Shown one piece after another: positions 24,895 through 33,242 of a stretch of DNA of 48,553 nt; positions within the stretch are counted from its first letter, which is position 1, and each line of letters opens with the position of its first letter. The DNA lies in NCBI GenBank assembly GCA_902778115.1, contig CACYWG010000019.1, forward strand, positions 1 through 48,553, read 5' to 3'. The stretch comes from Oscillospiraceae bacterium. GTDB taxonomy: Bacteria; Bacillota; Clostridia; Oscillospirales; Oscillospiraceae. The notes below the pieces were generated by a model. That model did not search any database, had not been told where the DNA came from, and was given only the letters and a program-made list of their open reading frames with translations. The translations under genes were made by a program, and so were the position numbers.

Positions 24895-26196
24895 TCAGGC
24901 AGCAGCCTGGGTCAGGGTCGCCCAGTCAATGTTCTCCCAGTCGGGCTCGGTGGGGGCGTCAGCGGCGTCCTTCCAGTAGAAGCCCAGGTTGGTCATGATG
25001 TTGGTCCACTCGCTGTTGTGGAGCGCGACATACTCGGCATAGCTCAGGTCGGTGCCTTCGACGGTGTTCATTGCGAAGTTGGGGATCTCATAGATCGCGG
25101 GGACGCCGTCCGGGTACAGAACGGCGGCAGCTTCCTTATTGCAGGGATAGGAGTCGAACTCCTCGCCCCAGGCAGCCTGCACCTCGCCGGAGCCGAACCA
25201 CTCGGCAAAGGCCTTGACAGCCTCGGTCTCCTCTTCGGTACGGCCGGCCTTGTCCAGGATGCCGATGTACTCGTTGATGTAGTAGGTGCCGTCGTCGATC
25301 TCGACCAGGGCCCAGTTTTCAGGCTCCAGGGTGCCGAGCAGAGGATGCTCGGAGCTCTCCGCCGCGGCGTCGATCTTGCCGTAGAGGGAGGAGGAGTAGA
25401 AGGAGCCGATCTGGACTTCGCCTCTGTTCAGCGGCTCGAGGCCGTACTTGTAGGCGTCGTCGGAGCTGAACTTACCGTCAGCGCAGTACTTCCACAGGGC
25501 CTTCCAGCCGTCGATGCTGATGCCGCCGGCAGGAGAATTGGGATCGGTGAAGGGGTAGAGCATGGCGGAGTTAAGGTTCATGTTGGTCGTGCCGCCGACC
25601 TTGTTCTGGCGGTACCAGGTGTAGCCGGAGTCGATGACGTCGGCCCAGTGCTGGAAGTGCAGCGCCTCGCCGTTGGTGCCGAACTCGTCGGTGCGGTAGA
25701 GCATCAGGACGTTCTGAACGACCAGGCCGTAGGCCTTGCCGTCATACTTGTAGTCGACCTGGTCGGCCCAGGTGGGCGTCCAGTCGATGATGGACAGGTT
25801 CTCGTACTGGCCCTTGATCAACTGGCTCCAGCGGGTCTCGTTCAGGCCGAAGATCAGGTCGCCGTCCTTGTTCTCGTTGGCGGCCTGGATGGCGGCGGTA
25901 TCGCCGGAGATGACCTCGTTGGTGTCGAGGCTGATGGTGAAGCCGGCCTTTTTGGCCTCTTCAACGAGCCAGGTCACGCGCTCGGTGGAGTTGGAGTTGG
26001 AGTAGATGCGGATGGTGTAGCCGGAATAGTCCTTCGCCTCTTCGGCGGGCGCCTCGGCAGGGGCCTCGGCGGGCGCTTCGGCGGGCTTCTCGGCAGGAGC
26101 CTCGGCGGGCTTCTCGGCAGGAGCGGCCTGCTGTCCGCAGGCGGCCAGCGCGAAGACCATCACGGCAGCCAGAAGCAATGCGATCAGCTTTTTCAT
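24895..26196 (-). CDS. ABC transporter substrate-binding lipoprotein
   Basis: 433 aa. Signal peptide with lipobox LAAC (Cys about 20), then a flexible linker of PAEKPAEAP-type repeats (about 25-55), then a type II periplasmic-binding fold (YTIRIYSNSNSTERVTWLVEEA; INEYIGIL; SGEVQAAWGEEFDSYP). The fold is similar to ferric/thiamine/sugar-phosphate binders of the Fbp/Afu group. The start at 26196 follows AAAAGGAGA; the longer GTG start has no SD. First gene of the six-gene operon; promoter at 26349-26378 gives a roughly 145-nt leader. Confidence 0.9.
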   Translation of the reverse strand: MKKLIALLLAAVMVFALAACGQQAAPAEKPAEAPAEKPAEAPAEAPAEAPAEEAKDYSGYTIRIYSNSNSTERVTWLVEEAKKAGFTISLDTNEVISGDTAAIQAANENKDGDLIFGLNETRWSQLIKGQYENLSIIDWTPTWADQVDYKYDGKAYGLVVQNVLMLYRTDEFGTNGEALHFQHWADVIDSGYTWYRQNKVGGTTNMNLNSAMLYPFTDPNSPAGGISIDGWKALWKYCADGKFSSDDAYKYGLEPLNRGEVQIGSFYSSSLYGKIDAAAESSEHPLLGTLEPENWALVEIDDGTYYINEYIGILDKAGRTEEETEAVKAFAEWFGSGEVQAAWGEEFDSYPCNKEAAAVLYPDGVPAIYEIPNFAMNTVEGTDLSYAEYVALHNSEWTNIMTNLGFYWKDAADAPTEPDWENIDWATLTQAAA

Positions 26197-26348
26197 GTTT
26201 TGTCTCCTTTTCATTGCGTTTTTGATCTGCACAGCGGCGCCCGGCGCCCAAAAGCAAAGGCCTGTGATCCCCGCATCGTCCGATCGGGTCCCGCCAGGCC
26301 AGCGTTGTCTTCGGCAATCCGTAGAGCCTCGCCATACAAATCGTAGTT

Positions 26349-26378
26349 ATTTTAACAGTCTTTGCACGTTCATGTCAA
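26349..26378 (-). promoter_or_regulatory. Promoter of the six-gene sugar operon
   Basis: -35 TTGACA (26373-26378), 18-nt spacer and -10 TAAAAT (26349-26354) on the minus strand. Confidence 0.78.
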
Positions 26379-26508
26379 GTCAGCCGCCCTGTTCCACCGG
26401 CATTTTAGGCACTTTGCATAATTTTTCTTTAATATCTTTGTAATATATTTCGCTCTCCCCTTTTGCTCGCCCATCCCTCCGGCGCAGGCTGTCCCGCCCG
26501 GACTCGGC

Positions 26509-26537
26509 TTGACATCACCGGGCGGATATGATATTTT
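26509..26537 (+). promoter_or_regulatory. Promoter of tRNA-Ser(UGA)
   Basis: TTGACA (26509-26514), 17-nt spacer and TATTTT (26532-26537), 12 bp before the tRNA. Confidence 0.85.
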
Positions 26538-26549
26538 TGAACGGCACAC

Positions 26550-26638
26550 GGAGGGTTACCGAAGCGGTCATAACGGGGTGGTCTTGAAAACCATTAGGGC
26601 GAAAGTCCACGCGGGTTCGAATCCTGCACCCTCCGCCA
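26550..26638 (+). tRNA. tRNA-Ser (anticodon UGA)
   Basis: 89 nt with encoded CCA. Acceptor GGAGGGT/ACCCTCC, anticodon loop CTTGAAA (TGA), long variable arm, T-loop GTTCGAATC. It reads UCA/UCG-type serine codons. It borders the low-GC accessory block. Confidence 0.97.
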
Positions 26639-26643
26639 CATTG

Positions 26644-26681
26644 GTACACAGGCTATGATACAATAGCCTGTGTACTTTTTT
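26644..26681 (+). terminator. Terminator of tRNA-Ser(UGA)
   Basis: Thirteen-bp stem GTACACAGGCTAT / ATAGCCTGTGTAC, 6-nt loop, then TTTTTT. Confidence 0.93.
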
Positions 26682-26805
26682 GCGTATCTACCCGGGAAAA
26701 CCCTTGATTCAAGGGCAAAGCGAGACAGGTGGGTGCAAACTTGCATCTGCCCGTCTCGCTTTCTTTCTTTCTCTGTTTTCTTCGAGGGTTGGAGCAATTC
26801 CAAAT

Positions 26806-26858
26806 TTGCACCCACCCCCTATACTTTTTGGCGTTTCTCAAGATTCGCCAAAAGGTTT
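26806..26858 (+). repeat. Left 53-bp direct repeat flanking the ArsR-ArsP cassette
   Basis: Matches 28779-28831 at 48 of 53 positions in the same orientation (begins TTGCACCCACCCCCTA, contains ACTTTTTGGCGTTTCT). Between the tRNA terminator and this repeat lie a perfect CCCTTGA-T-TCAAGGG palindrome and an imperfect hairpin with AGCGAGAC/GTCTCGCT ends. No gene is seen in 26682-27009. Confidence 0.8.
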
Positions 26859-26955
26859 ATGTTTCTATAATCGGCTTTACAAGTTAGAGAATTATACCAA
26901 TCAATCATACCAAACCAACAGATGAATGAAATATGTCCATTGACACATTTATATA

Positions 26956-26984
26956 TTGACAAGTTTCTATATAAGTGATAGTAT
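26956..26984 (+). promoter_or_regulatory. Promoter/operator of the arsR cassette
   Basis: TTGACA (26956-26961), 17-nt spacer and TAGTAT (26979-26984). AT-rich inverted repeats (TATATA on both sides of AGTGATAG) overlap the -10, a plausible ArsR binding site. Confidence 0.75.
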
Positions 26985-27009
26985 ATATATCTCACGGAGG
27001 TGACCGACT

Positions 27010-27336
27010 ATGGGATTCAGAGAAGATGTTAGAAAAATCAAGGCGCTGGCTGACGAGAACCGGCTGGCGATCATGCTGGCGCTGCAGCATGGCGAGAAGT
27101 GCGCATGTGTTCTACTGGAGGACTTGAGCATCACGCAGCCGACTCTGTCCCATCACATGAAGATCCTCTGCGACAGCGACCTTGTAAACGTCAGAAAAGA
27201 AGGAAAATGGATGCACTACTCCCTTTCCAGGGAAGGAATAGCCACATTCCGAGATATGATCGGCACCTACGTCCGCTGTGATTGCGAATGCGAGGAAGAC
27301 GAGAGCGATACCTGTTGCTGTAATACAACTGGTTGA
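27010..27336 (+). CDS. ArsR family metal(loid)-sensing repressor
   Basis: 108-aa winged-helix repressor. A C31-A-C33 pair sits in the sensing helix region (KCACVLLEDL), comparable to the CVC site of ArsR. The recognition helix is ITQPTLSHHMKIL. The C-terminal tail is unusually rich in cysteine (C90, C92, C94 and C102-C104), which may add a second metal(loid) site. SD GGAGGTGA, spacing 6. Expected to repress its own cassette until an inducer such as a trivalent arsenical binds. Lower GC than the flanking core genes. Confidence 0.88.
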   Translation: MGFREDVRKIKALADENRLAIMLALQHGEKCACVLLEDLSITQPTLSHHMKILCDSDLVNVRKEGKWMHYSLSREGIATFRDMIGTYVRCDCECEEDESDTCCCNTTG

Positions 27337-27433
27337 TTAAAACGCCATCAAACAGGCAGTCCATTACAGACTGCCTTTATAGAGGCATTATATATCGACA
27401 CATTTGAATATATCAAACTTTAGAGGTGTAATT

Positions 27434-28432
27434 ATGGGTACTTTTATTCAGAATCAAATACTCGGAATGAAATGGCTGAATGCGCTGATCGGCAGCCTGC
27501 TTTCCGCTATTGGGCTGGATACAACTTCACTGATCGGCGGCAGCGTTCAGTTTTTTATATATGACGTGATCAAGATAACGCTCCTCCTTTGCCTGCTGAT
27601 TTTTATCATCTCCTATATTCAGAGCTTCTTCCCACCGGAGCGGAGCAAAAGGATTCTTGGCCGCTTTCACGGAATTGGCGCGAACATCATCGGGGCTCTG
27701 CTCGGCACGGTAACGCCCTTCTGTTCCTGCTCGTCCATCCCGATTTTCATGGGCTTCACCAGCGCGGGCCTGTCCCTGGGCGTGACCTTCTCCTTTCTGA
27801 TCTCCTCCCCGATGGTCGACCTTGGCAGCCTCGTACTGCTCATGAGCATCTTCGGGCTGAAGATCGCTCTGGCCTATGTCGTGTTCGGACTCGTAATCGC
27901 CGTGCTGGGCGGCACGCTGATCGAAAAGCTGCACATGGAGGATCAGATCGAGGACTTCATCCGCAACGCCAACAGCAGCGTCGATATCGAGGCCCCGAAC
28001 CTGACCGTGCGGGATCGGCTGGTCTACGCCAAGGATCAGGTGGTCACCACTTTCAGGAAGGTCTTTCCATATATCCTCATCGGTGTGGGCATCGGCGCGG
28101 TCATCCACAACTGGATACCCGCGGCTTGGGTCGAGACGATCCTCGGCAGCCGCAATCCCTTCGGTGTCGTGCTCGCGACGCTCGTCGGCGTGCCGATGTA
28201 CGCAGATATTTTCGGCACGATCCCGGTGGCCGAGGCGCTTCTGGGCAAGGGCGCACTGCTCGGAACAATCCTGAGCTTCATGATGGCTGTCACGACGCTG
28301 AGCCTGCCCTCTCTCATCATGCTGCGCAAGGCGCTCAAGCCGCGGTTGCTTGGAACCTTTATTGCGATTTGCATCCTCGGCATTATTCTCGTTGGATACG
28401 GCTTTAACGCCTTCCAAAATATCTTACTCTGA
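27434..28432 (+). CDS. ArsP/DUF318-type permease
   Basis: 332 aa, about eight to ten membrane helices, with the family motif TPFCSCSS (94-101) in the first half and a second half-repeat (VFPYILIGVGIGAVIHNWIP). Characterised ArsP proteins export methylarsenite and other organoarsenicals; other DUF318 members are uncharacterised. The start at 27434 has AGAGGTG. It is followed 14 bp later by the thioredoxin-like gene, a common pairing for this family. Confidence 0.87.
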   Translation: MGTFIQNQILGMKWLNALIGSLLSAIGLDTTSLIGGSVQFFIYDVIKITLLLCLLIFIISYIQSFFPPERSKRILGRFHGIGANIIGALLGTVTPFCSCSSIPIFMGFTSAGLSLGVTFSFLISSPMVDLGSLVLLMSIFGLKIALAYVVFGLVIAVLGGTLIEKLHMEDQIEDFIRNANSSVDIEAPNLTVRDRLVYAKDQVVTTFRKVFPYILIGVGIGAVIHNWIPAAWVETILGSRNPFGVVLATLVGVPMYADIFGTIPVAEALLGKGALLGTILSFMMAVTTLSLPSLIMLRKALKPRLLGTFIAICILGIILVGYGFNAFQNILL

Positions 28433-28446
28433 CAGGAGGACCTTAA

Positions 28447-28680
28447 ATGAATATCAAAGTATTAGGCGGCGGATGCTGCAAATGTGAGAATCTGCTCAGT
28501 GCGGTCAAAGACGCCGTAGCAGAAAAAGGGATCGAGGCGGAGATTGAATACATTACCGACATGGCCAAGATCATGGAATATGGTATCATGAGTACCCCCG
28601 CGCTGATGATCGACGGCAAAGTGGTCTCCATGGGGCGTGTGCTGAAGGCAAAAGAAGTTGTAAAGCTTCTTAATCCGTAA
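28447..28680 (+). CDS. Small thioredoxin-family protein (redox-active disulfide protein 2 type)
   Basis: 77-aa thioredoxin-like fold with cysteines C10, C11 and C13 (GGGCCKCENL) and cis-Pro motif STPALMIDG. These proteins commonly sit beside DUF318 permeases. A role as thiol donor or metal(loid) carrier to the pump is inference. SD ACAGGAGG. Last gene of the cassette. Confidence 0.85.
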   Translation: MNIKVLGGGCCKCENLLSAVKDAVAEKGIEAEIEYITDMAKIMEYGIMSTPALMIDGKVVSMGRVLKAKEVVKLLNP

Positions 28681-28778
28681 TTGTTTATAGCTAGCAGAAA
28701 CCCTAGACGCAATGTCCAATTGGATGTATTCGGCAAAATAGATAGGTGCAGGTGCGGTTTACATAATCTGAACCCACC

Positions 28779-28831
28779 TTGCACCCACCCCCTACACTTT
28801 TTGGCGTTTCTGAAGATACGCGAAAAAGTTT
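28779..28831 (+). repeat. Right 53-bp direct repeat flanking the ArsR-ArsP cassette
   Basis: Same orientation as 26806-26858 with five mismatches in 53 bp. It begins 98 bp after the thioredoxin-like stop. Confidence 0.8.
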
Positions 28832-28894
28832 GGCTCAAGGTCAAGTACATGATAAACGGCTTCTTCTTAAGCGGCATCTCCGCTGTATTTGATG

Positions 28895-29085
28895 TCAATG
28901 CTTATCCAGTCCTTTTATTGGTCTGCCATTATCATCCTTCCAAAGCAAATTCCCATTCAATGATGCCCCACCAACAAATGATGCTGCCGCCGAAGGACTT
29001 GAAAACAATACATCATTCAAGAGTTCATGCTCTTTAGTAAGCTTGCCGGACAGCAGGATTTCGACAATTTCTGAGTGGCCTTTGA
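28895..29085 (-). pseudogene. Decayed C-terminus of a DUF4357-domain protein
   Basis: Reading the minus strand gives a fragment ending at the TGA 28897-28895 that contains FSSPSAAASFVGGASLNG and LLWKDDNGRP. These resemble the DUF4357 pattern SPSAAAxFVxGxSxNGxxxWK often found at the end of GIY-YIG or restriction-related proteins. No start codon or upstream domain remains, and the plus-strand epimerase begins where the rest should be. Confidence 0.5.
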
Positions 29086-29137
29086 GTCGATACCGTGCTA
29101 TTATACTGGTGAGACTTAATTCGTTGAGGTGATCGAA

Positions 29138-30112
29138 ATGAAAAAGCTATGGCTCGTTACCGGCGCTACAGGCCATGTCGGGACGATACTCGTTTCTGTT
29201 CTTCAGCAGCGGGGTGAACATGTCCGCGCTCTTGTACGGCCAAACAGCAGCCTTCCGGCACATTCAAACGTTGAGATCTGTGAAGGAGACATTCGGGACA
29301 GAGAATCGCTCAAGCCTTTTTTTGACCGGGGTGACTACGACTATGTTTCTCTTGTTCACTGTGCGGCACTGATCACCATTGCGTCAAAGCACAATCCGGA
29401 GGTCTGGAATATCAATGTACATGGCACTAACAACGTGATGAGTCTGGCCCGGGATACAGGAGTCGACCGCGTTGTTTATGTCAGCTCTGTTCATGCCATT
29501 CCGGAGAGACCTGCGAACGAAACGATTACAGAAGTCAGCAGTTTTTCTCCCAATCTGGTTCACGGTCAGTACGCGAAATCCAAAGCTGCTGCCGCTCAAA
29601 TCGTTCTGGACTACGCGAATGCGGGACTCAATGTGAGCGTTGTCCATCCGTCCGGAATCATTGGACCCGGAGATACTCAGTCACGAAATCATATGATCCG
29701 CACCATTCAAGCGATGGCAGAGGGAAAAATCTCTGTCGGATTGCAGGGAGGATACGACTTTGTTGATTCGAGAGATGTTGCAGACGGTATTCTTCGCTGC
29801 GAGGAGAGAGGCCGCCCCGGAGAATGCTATATTCTGAACGGCCACTATATTGGCGTACTGGAACTGGTCAACACCGTTCGCAGGCTTCAGGGAAAGAAAA
29901 CAACAAGGTTCGAAGCTCCGCATGCCGTAGCGAAGATGATAGCCCCGGCGGCTGAGTGGGTTTCCCGTGTGTTCAGCAAGAAAGCTCCGCTGCTTACTCC
30001 CTATTCGGTTTATACGCTGCACACAAACGGACGCTTCTCTCACGAGAAAGCCACCCGCGAATTTGATTACCGCCCACGCCCCATAGAAGAATCTATCCGT
30101 GATTCTTTATAA
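29138..30112 (+). CDS. NAD(P)-dependent epimerase/dehydratase (extended SDR)
   Basis: 324 aa. Rossmann motif GATGHVG (9-15), YxxxK catalytic pair in QYAKSK, preceded by YVSSVHAIPERP and followed by VHPSGIIGPGD. Closest by pattern to dihydroflavonol-reductase-like SDRs; substrate unknown. The start at 29138 has SD TTGAGGTGA; GTG 29129 is unlikely. Lower GC than the core genes and next to the decayed gene, so probably acquired. Confidence 0.85.
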   Translation: MKKLWLVTGATGHVGTILVSVLQQRGEHVRALVRPNSSLPAHSNVEICEGDIRDRESLKPFFDRGDYDYVSLVHCAALITIASKHNPEVWNINVHGTNNVMSLARDTGVDRVVYVSSVHAIPERPANETITEVSSFSPNLVHGQYAKSKAAAAQIVLDYANAGLNVSVVHPSGIIGPGDTQSRNHMIRTIQAMAEGKISVGLQGGYDFVDSRDVADGILRCEERGRPGECYILNGHYIGVLELVNTVRRLQGKKTTRFEAPHAVAKMIAPAAEWVSRVFSKKAPLLTPYSVYTLHTNGRFSHEKATREFDYRPRPIEESIRDSL

Positions 30113-30263
30113 CTAATATATACAGGCATTAATGTCGCGTCGTTGCGCCAAGATGGAACAATTACTTCTGTTGCCTTCTTCGGCAATTAGTATTTGATTA
30201 TAGCAGCATGCCTTTGGAAGCAGATATACTTGTCTCAATCACTCGGGATTCGTGGAGGTCGAA

Positions 30264-30716
30264 ATGGAAGAATTCGCATTTATCACGTTGAGGGATCGTC
30301 CTGCGCTGAAAGAAACGGCCGCGGAATGGTTCCACAGCAAATGGGGCGTGCCGAAAGAGGCCTATCTGGCGTGCATGGACAGCTATCTGAACCATGAAAC
30401 AGAATATGGCTGGTATCTGTGCATGCACGGGGACCAGATCGTCGGCGGCATGGGTGTGATTGAAAACGACTTTCATGACAGGAAAGATCTAAGCCCGAAC
30501 GTCTGCGCCGTGTATACGGACGAAGCATATCGCTGCAAAGGGATCGCCGGACGTTTGCTTGATCTGACGGTTTGCGATCTGAAAAGCAAGGGGATCACGC
30601 CCGTCTATCTGGTAACGGATCATATCGGTTTTTATGAAAGATATGGCTGGCAGTTCCTCTGCATGGTCCAGGGAGACGGAGAACCGGAAATGACGAGGAT
30701 GTATATCCATCGCTGA
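30264..30716 (+). CDS. GNAT family N-acetyltransferase
   Basis: 150 aa. Acetyl-CoA loop pattern YTDEAYRCKGIAGRLLDLTV and the late FYERYGW motif define GNAT. The acceptor is unknown. The start at 30264 has SD GGAGGTC. The 150 bp before it hold no clear promoter or other gene. A weak promoter and unlike codon use suggest it belongs to the acquired block. Confidence 0.87.
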   Translation: MEEFAFITLRDRPALKETAAEWFHSKWGVPKEAYLACMDSYLNHETEYGWYLCMHGDQIVGGMGVIENDFHDRKDLSPNVCAVYTDEAYRCKGIAGRLLDLTVCDLKSKGITPVYLVTDHIGFYERYGWQFLCMVQGDGEPEMTRMYIHR

Positions 30717-30787
30717 CTTCCGGCTTGTCGGATCGCGCACGCCTCTCCTCGTCTTTCTTAATAATCATTAATCTGTATGTCGGTCGC

Positions 30788-30815
30788 TTGTTTTTTCCCT
30801 CTGCAGTACTATAAT
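30788..30815 (+). promoter_or_regulatory. Promoter of the 305-aa lipoprotein gene
   Basis: TTGTTT (30788-30793), 16-nt spacer and TATAAT (30810-30815). Confidence 0.6.
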
Positions 30816-30846
30816 GATTGTCATATCAAACAACGGGAGGAACAAA

Positions 30847-31764
30847 ATGAAAAGGACATTACTTACCATATTGATCGCCGCGGCGCTCGTGCTGTCGCTG
30901 GCCGCCTGCGGCAGCGCCCCGGCCGCTCAGCCCCAGGAAAACGCCGCGACCGAAGCGCCGCTCGTGACGGACGCGCCGCAGCAGAGCGCTGAAGCGGATG
31001 CCGAACAGCCCGCCGCGGAGGCGACCGAGGCTCCCGCTTCGTCTGAAGAGGAAGCTGCTGTCAACACCGCCACCGCCTACCGTGCGGGCGGCGAGCCCGT
31101 GATCCTGACGGGCGAGGACGGGGTCTTCACGACCGAGGACGGCGTCGTATATCATCTGGGCAACGACGGCATGCTCCGCGCCGAGGGCTATGAAGATCTC
31201 TACATCAACGACCTCGCGGCCAAGGCGGCCGCCGAAGGCACAGCCGAACCTGCGGTCGCAAGACAGGACGGCGAGCGCTTTGAAGCGGTCATCGTCATGG
31301 AGGGTATGGAGGAGACCGTCAACTACGAGCACATCCGGAATGAGGCGCTCGGCTTTGAGATGGACTACGACTATGAAACCTTCTCCCGCAGCAGTGAAGC
31401 GGATCGCGAACGCTTCGTCCTGGTCTGGGACGATCCCGCGAACCCTGAAAACTATCTTGAACTGAGCTACAGCCCGGAGAGCGCCGAATATGCCGCCGGC
31501 GCGATCAGCGAAGCGCTTTCTGCGGAGTATGAACTCTACCGGGATGATTCCTACATGCTGGAGCACGCAGGCCGCTGCATCTACATCAGCGCCTCCTCGG
31601 TCAAGGGCGGCGGCTACTCGCCCGAGCATGTGCAGACCGTGTACGTCATCCCCGCGGGTGAAGGCTGCATCGTTGCCACGGAGCACTGCTCTCTCGAGAG
31701 CGCCGAAGGCATCGGCAGACGCTTCACCTATATGCTGCACACCCTCTCGCTCATCGAAAAATAA
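30847..31764 (+). CDS. Lipoprotein of unknown function
   Basis: 305 aa. Signal peptide with lipobox LAAC (Cys about 20), an acidic Ala/Glu/Pro-rich linker (about 25-78), then a mixed fold with no family I recognise (EPVILTGEDGVFTTEDGVVYH; YISASSVKGGGYSPEHVQTVY). The last 180 residues could be a PsbP- or DUF-like beta domain, which I cannot confirm. SD GGGAGG. Single gene ended by 31779-31809. Confidence 0.7.
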   Translation: MKRTLLTILIAAALVLSLAACGSAPAAQPQENAATEAPLVTDAPQQSAEADAEQPAAEATEAPASSEEEAAVNTATAYRAGGEPVILTGEDGVFTTEDGVVYHLGNDGMLRAEGYEDLYINDLAAKAAAEGTAEPAVARQDGERFEAVIVMEGMEETVNYEHIRNEALGFEMDYDYETFSRSSEADRERFVLVWDDPANPENYLELSYSPESAEYAAGAISEALSAEYELYRDDSYMLEHAGRCIYISASSVKGGGYSPEHVQTVYVIPAGEGCIVATEHCSLESAEGIGRRFTYMLHTLSLIEK

Positions 31765-31778
31765 CTGACGCACAGGTC

Positions 31779-31809
31779 AAAACTCCCCGTCCATAGGACG
31801 GGGAGTTTT
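31779..31809. terminator. Bidirectional terminator lipoprotein / LysR
   Basis: Stem AAAACTCCCCGTCC / GGACGGGGAGTTTT with a 3-nt loop between converging genes. Confidence 0.9.
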
Positions 31810-31810
31810 G

Positions 31811-32710
31811 TTATTTGCCCTGGCTGTGCCGCTGCGCCGCAAAGGACGCGCTGACCTGCGCCAGAAAGCGTTCGGCGAGGGGCGTGAAGCTCTGATATTT
31901 GTTCCATATCAGATACAGTCTGACCTCCAACGCGGGTGAGAGCGGCCGGAAAGCCAGCCCGCTCTCCGCCGAGGTGTCCACCAGATGCGCAAAACTCAGC
32001 TGATAGCCCAGTCCCTCCCGAACGAACAGGGAGGCGTTGTAGGCCAGCCGCGAGGAGCCCTCCAGATGAAGCTCTCCGAAGCGGTCTCCGGCCCAGGTTT
32101 TGATATCCCCCTCCCAGCCCTGCTCCGAGGTATAGAGCGGCAGCCCAACGAGATCGGACGCACGGATGCACTCTTTTTGCGCCAGCGGATCGTTCGCGGG
32201 CAGGATCAGGCCCCAGACGTCATTTTCCGGGAAGAGGATCGCATCGTACTTGCGCGCATCGGGCGTCTCACACAGCACAGCGAAATCCAGCAGCCCCTTG
32301 TCCAGCTTCTCCGTGACCTGCTCGGTGTCGCCGCTGGTGATGTGGCAGCGCAGGCCGGGCACCGCGGCCTTCAGCGTCCGCAGTTCGCGCGCCAGATAGC
32401 GGATCTGACAGGATTCGGCCAGCCCAAGATACAGCTCGCCGCCGGTGATGTCGTCCAGGGACAGAAACTCCTTTTCGATCTTGTCCGCCATCGTGATCAG
32501 ATCCTCCGCCCGGTCGCGCAGCAGCACGCCCTCCTCCGTCAGAGAAATATGAAAGCTGTGGCGGATAAAGAGCTTTTTGCCCAGTTCGTCCTCCAGGGCG
32601 CGCATCGCGCGCGAAAGCGTCGGCTGCGTGACGTGCAGCAGCTCGGCCGCGCGGGTCATGTTCTCCTCCCGTGCGACGGCGAGAAAATAACGCAGACTGC
32701 GGATCTCCAT
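31811..32710 (-). CDS. LysR family transcriptional regulator
   Basis: 299 aa. N-terminal winged HTH (residues 1-60; TRAAELLHVTQPTLSRAMRA) and a LysR substrate-binding domain (about 90-290). The start at 32710 has GGAGGG. It is divergent from the hydrolase/flavoprotein operon, which it may control. AT-rich dyads (ATATACGTTATAT near 32725-32745) in its own leader are candidate operators. Confidence 0.92.
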   Translation of the reverse strand: MEIRSLRYFLAVAREENMTRAAELLHVTQPTLSRAMRALEDELGKKLFIRHSFHISLTEEGVLLRDRAEDLITMADKIEKEFLSLDDITGGELYLGLAESCQIRYLARELRTLKAAVPGLRCHITSGDTEQVTEKLDKGLLDFAVLCETPDARKYDAILFPENDVWGLILPANDPLAQKECIRASDLVGLPLYTSEQGWEGDIKTWAGDRFGELHLEGSSRLAYNASLFVREGLGYQLSFAHLVDTSAESGLAFRPLSPALEVRLYLIWNKYQSFTPLAERFLAQVSASFAAQRHSQGK

Positions 32711-32758
32711 GGCTTTCCCTCCGTAATCGATATGCATATAACGTATATCACAATATAC

Positions 32759-32787
32759 ATTATAACTATTTGCGCAGAAAAAAGCAA
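32759..32787 (-). promoter_or_regulatory. Promoter of the LysR gene
   Basis: -35 TTGCTT (32782-32787), 17-nt spacer and -10 TATAAT (32759-32764). It ends 7 bp before the MITE-like element. Confidence 0.72.
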
Positions 32788-32793
32788 TCTGTT

Positions 32794-32978
32794 ATAATGA
32801 TTATAGGATGGCGAAAAGCCAAAAAGCTTTTCGCCGCGCCGCTTTGCGGCGCAGCAAGACAGCGTAGCTGCCTTGCCATATACTCATTGCAATCATAGAA
32901 TCATTCGCTGCCAAACTTGTCGTTTGGCAGCAAAATCAATCGAATAATCGATTGATTTTGCCATCCGATGATCATTAT
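32794..32978 (+). mobile_element. MITE-like hairpin element, copy 1 (185 bp)
   Basis: Terminal inverted repeats of 19 bp with three mismatches (ATAATGATTATAGGATGGC at 32794-32812; complement at 32960-32978). Inside are five hairpins in a row: GGCGAAAAGC/GCTTTTCGCC, a GCGCCG stem, GCAAG/CTTGC, GCTGCCAAAC/GTTTGGCAGC and AATCAATCGA/TCGATTGATT. No coding potential. A second copy lies at 46208-46412. It fills the LysR-operon intergenic region. Confidence 0.75.
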
Positions 32979-32981
32979 GAT
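32952..32981 (+). promoter_or_regulatory. Outward promoter at the right end of MITE copy 1
   Basis: TTGATT (32952-32957), 18-nt spacer and TATGAT (32976-32981). It is the only promoter-like pair seen before the 71-aa gene at 33013. Confidence 0.5.
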
Positions 32982-33012
32982 GGGATCACACGAAAAGAAG
33001 GGAGGCAGAGCC

Positions 33013-33228
33013 ATGGACGCCTGGACCCAGCTGCGCAGCCGCATGGAAGACGCGGGCTGCGGGGAGAGCAGCATCGCAAAGGCGGAGGCGCTCTACGCCG
33101 CCGGCGCGCGGGACGAGTTGATCCGCTGTCTGCGCTATTGCCGCTGCGAACAGCTGGACGCGCTGCATGAAAAGCAGAAGCAGCTGGACCGCCTGGATCT
33201 GCTGATCCGCAAAGCAAAGGAACTGTAA
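33013..33228 (+). CDS. Small helical protein of unknown function
   Basis: 71 aa, predicted all-helical, with cysteines in pairs (C16; C39 and C43, C45 region RCLRYCRCEQL) and a C-terminal amphipathic helix LHEKQKQLDRLDLLIRKAKEL. I recognise the QKQLDxLDxLI pattern as recurring in small clostridial proteins, but no function is known. SD GGGAGG. First gene of the operon with the hydrolase (14 bp) and the flavoproteins. Confidence 0.75.
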   Translation: MDAWTQLRSRMEDAGCGESSIAKAEALYAAGARDELIRCLRYCRCEQLDALHEKQKQLDRLDLLIRKAKEL

Positions 33229-33242
33229 AGGAGAAAATCCCG

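Noticed and set aside
26550..26858. tRNA-Ser(UGA) as an integration att site for the ArsR cassette
   Set aside because: No copy of the tRNA 3' end is seen beyond the cassette. The direct repeats lie about 170 bp away from the tRNA and are unrelated to it.
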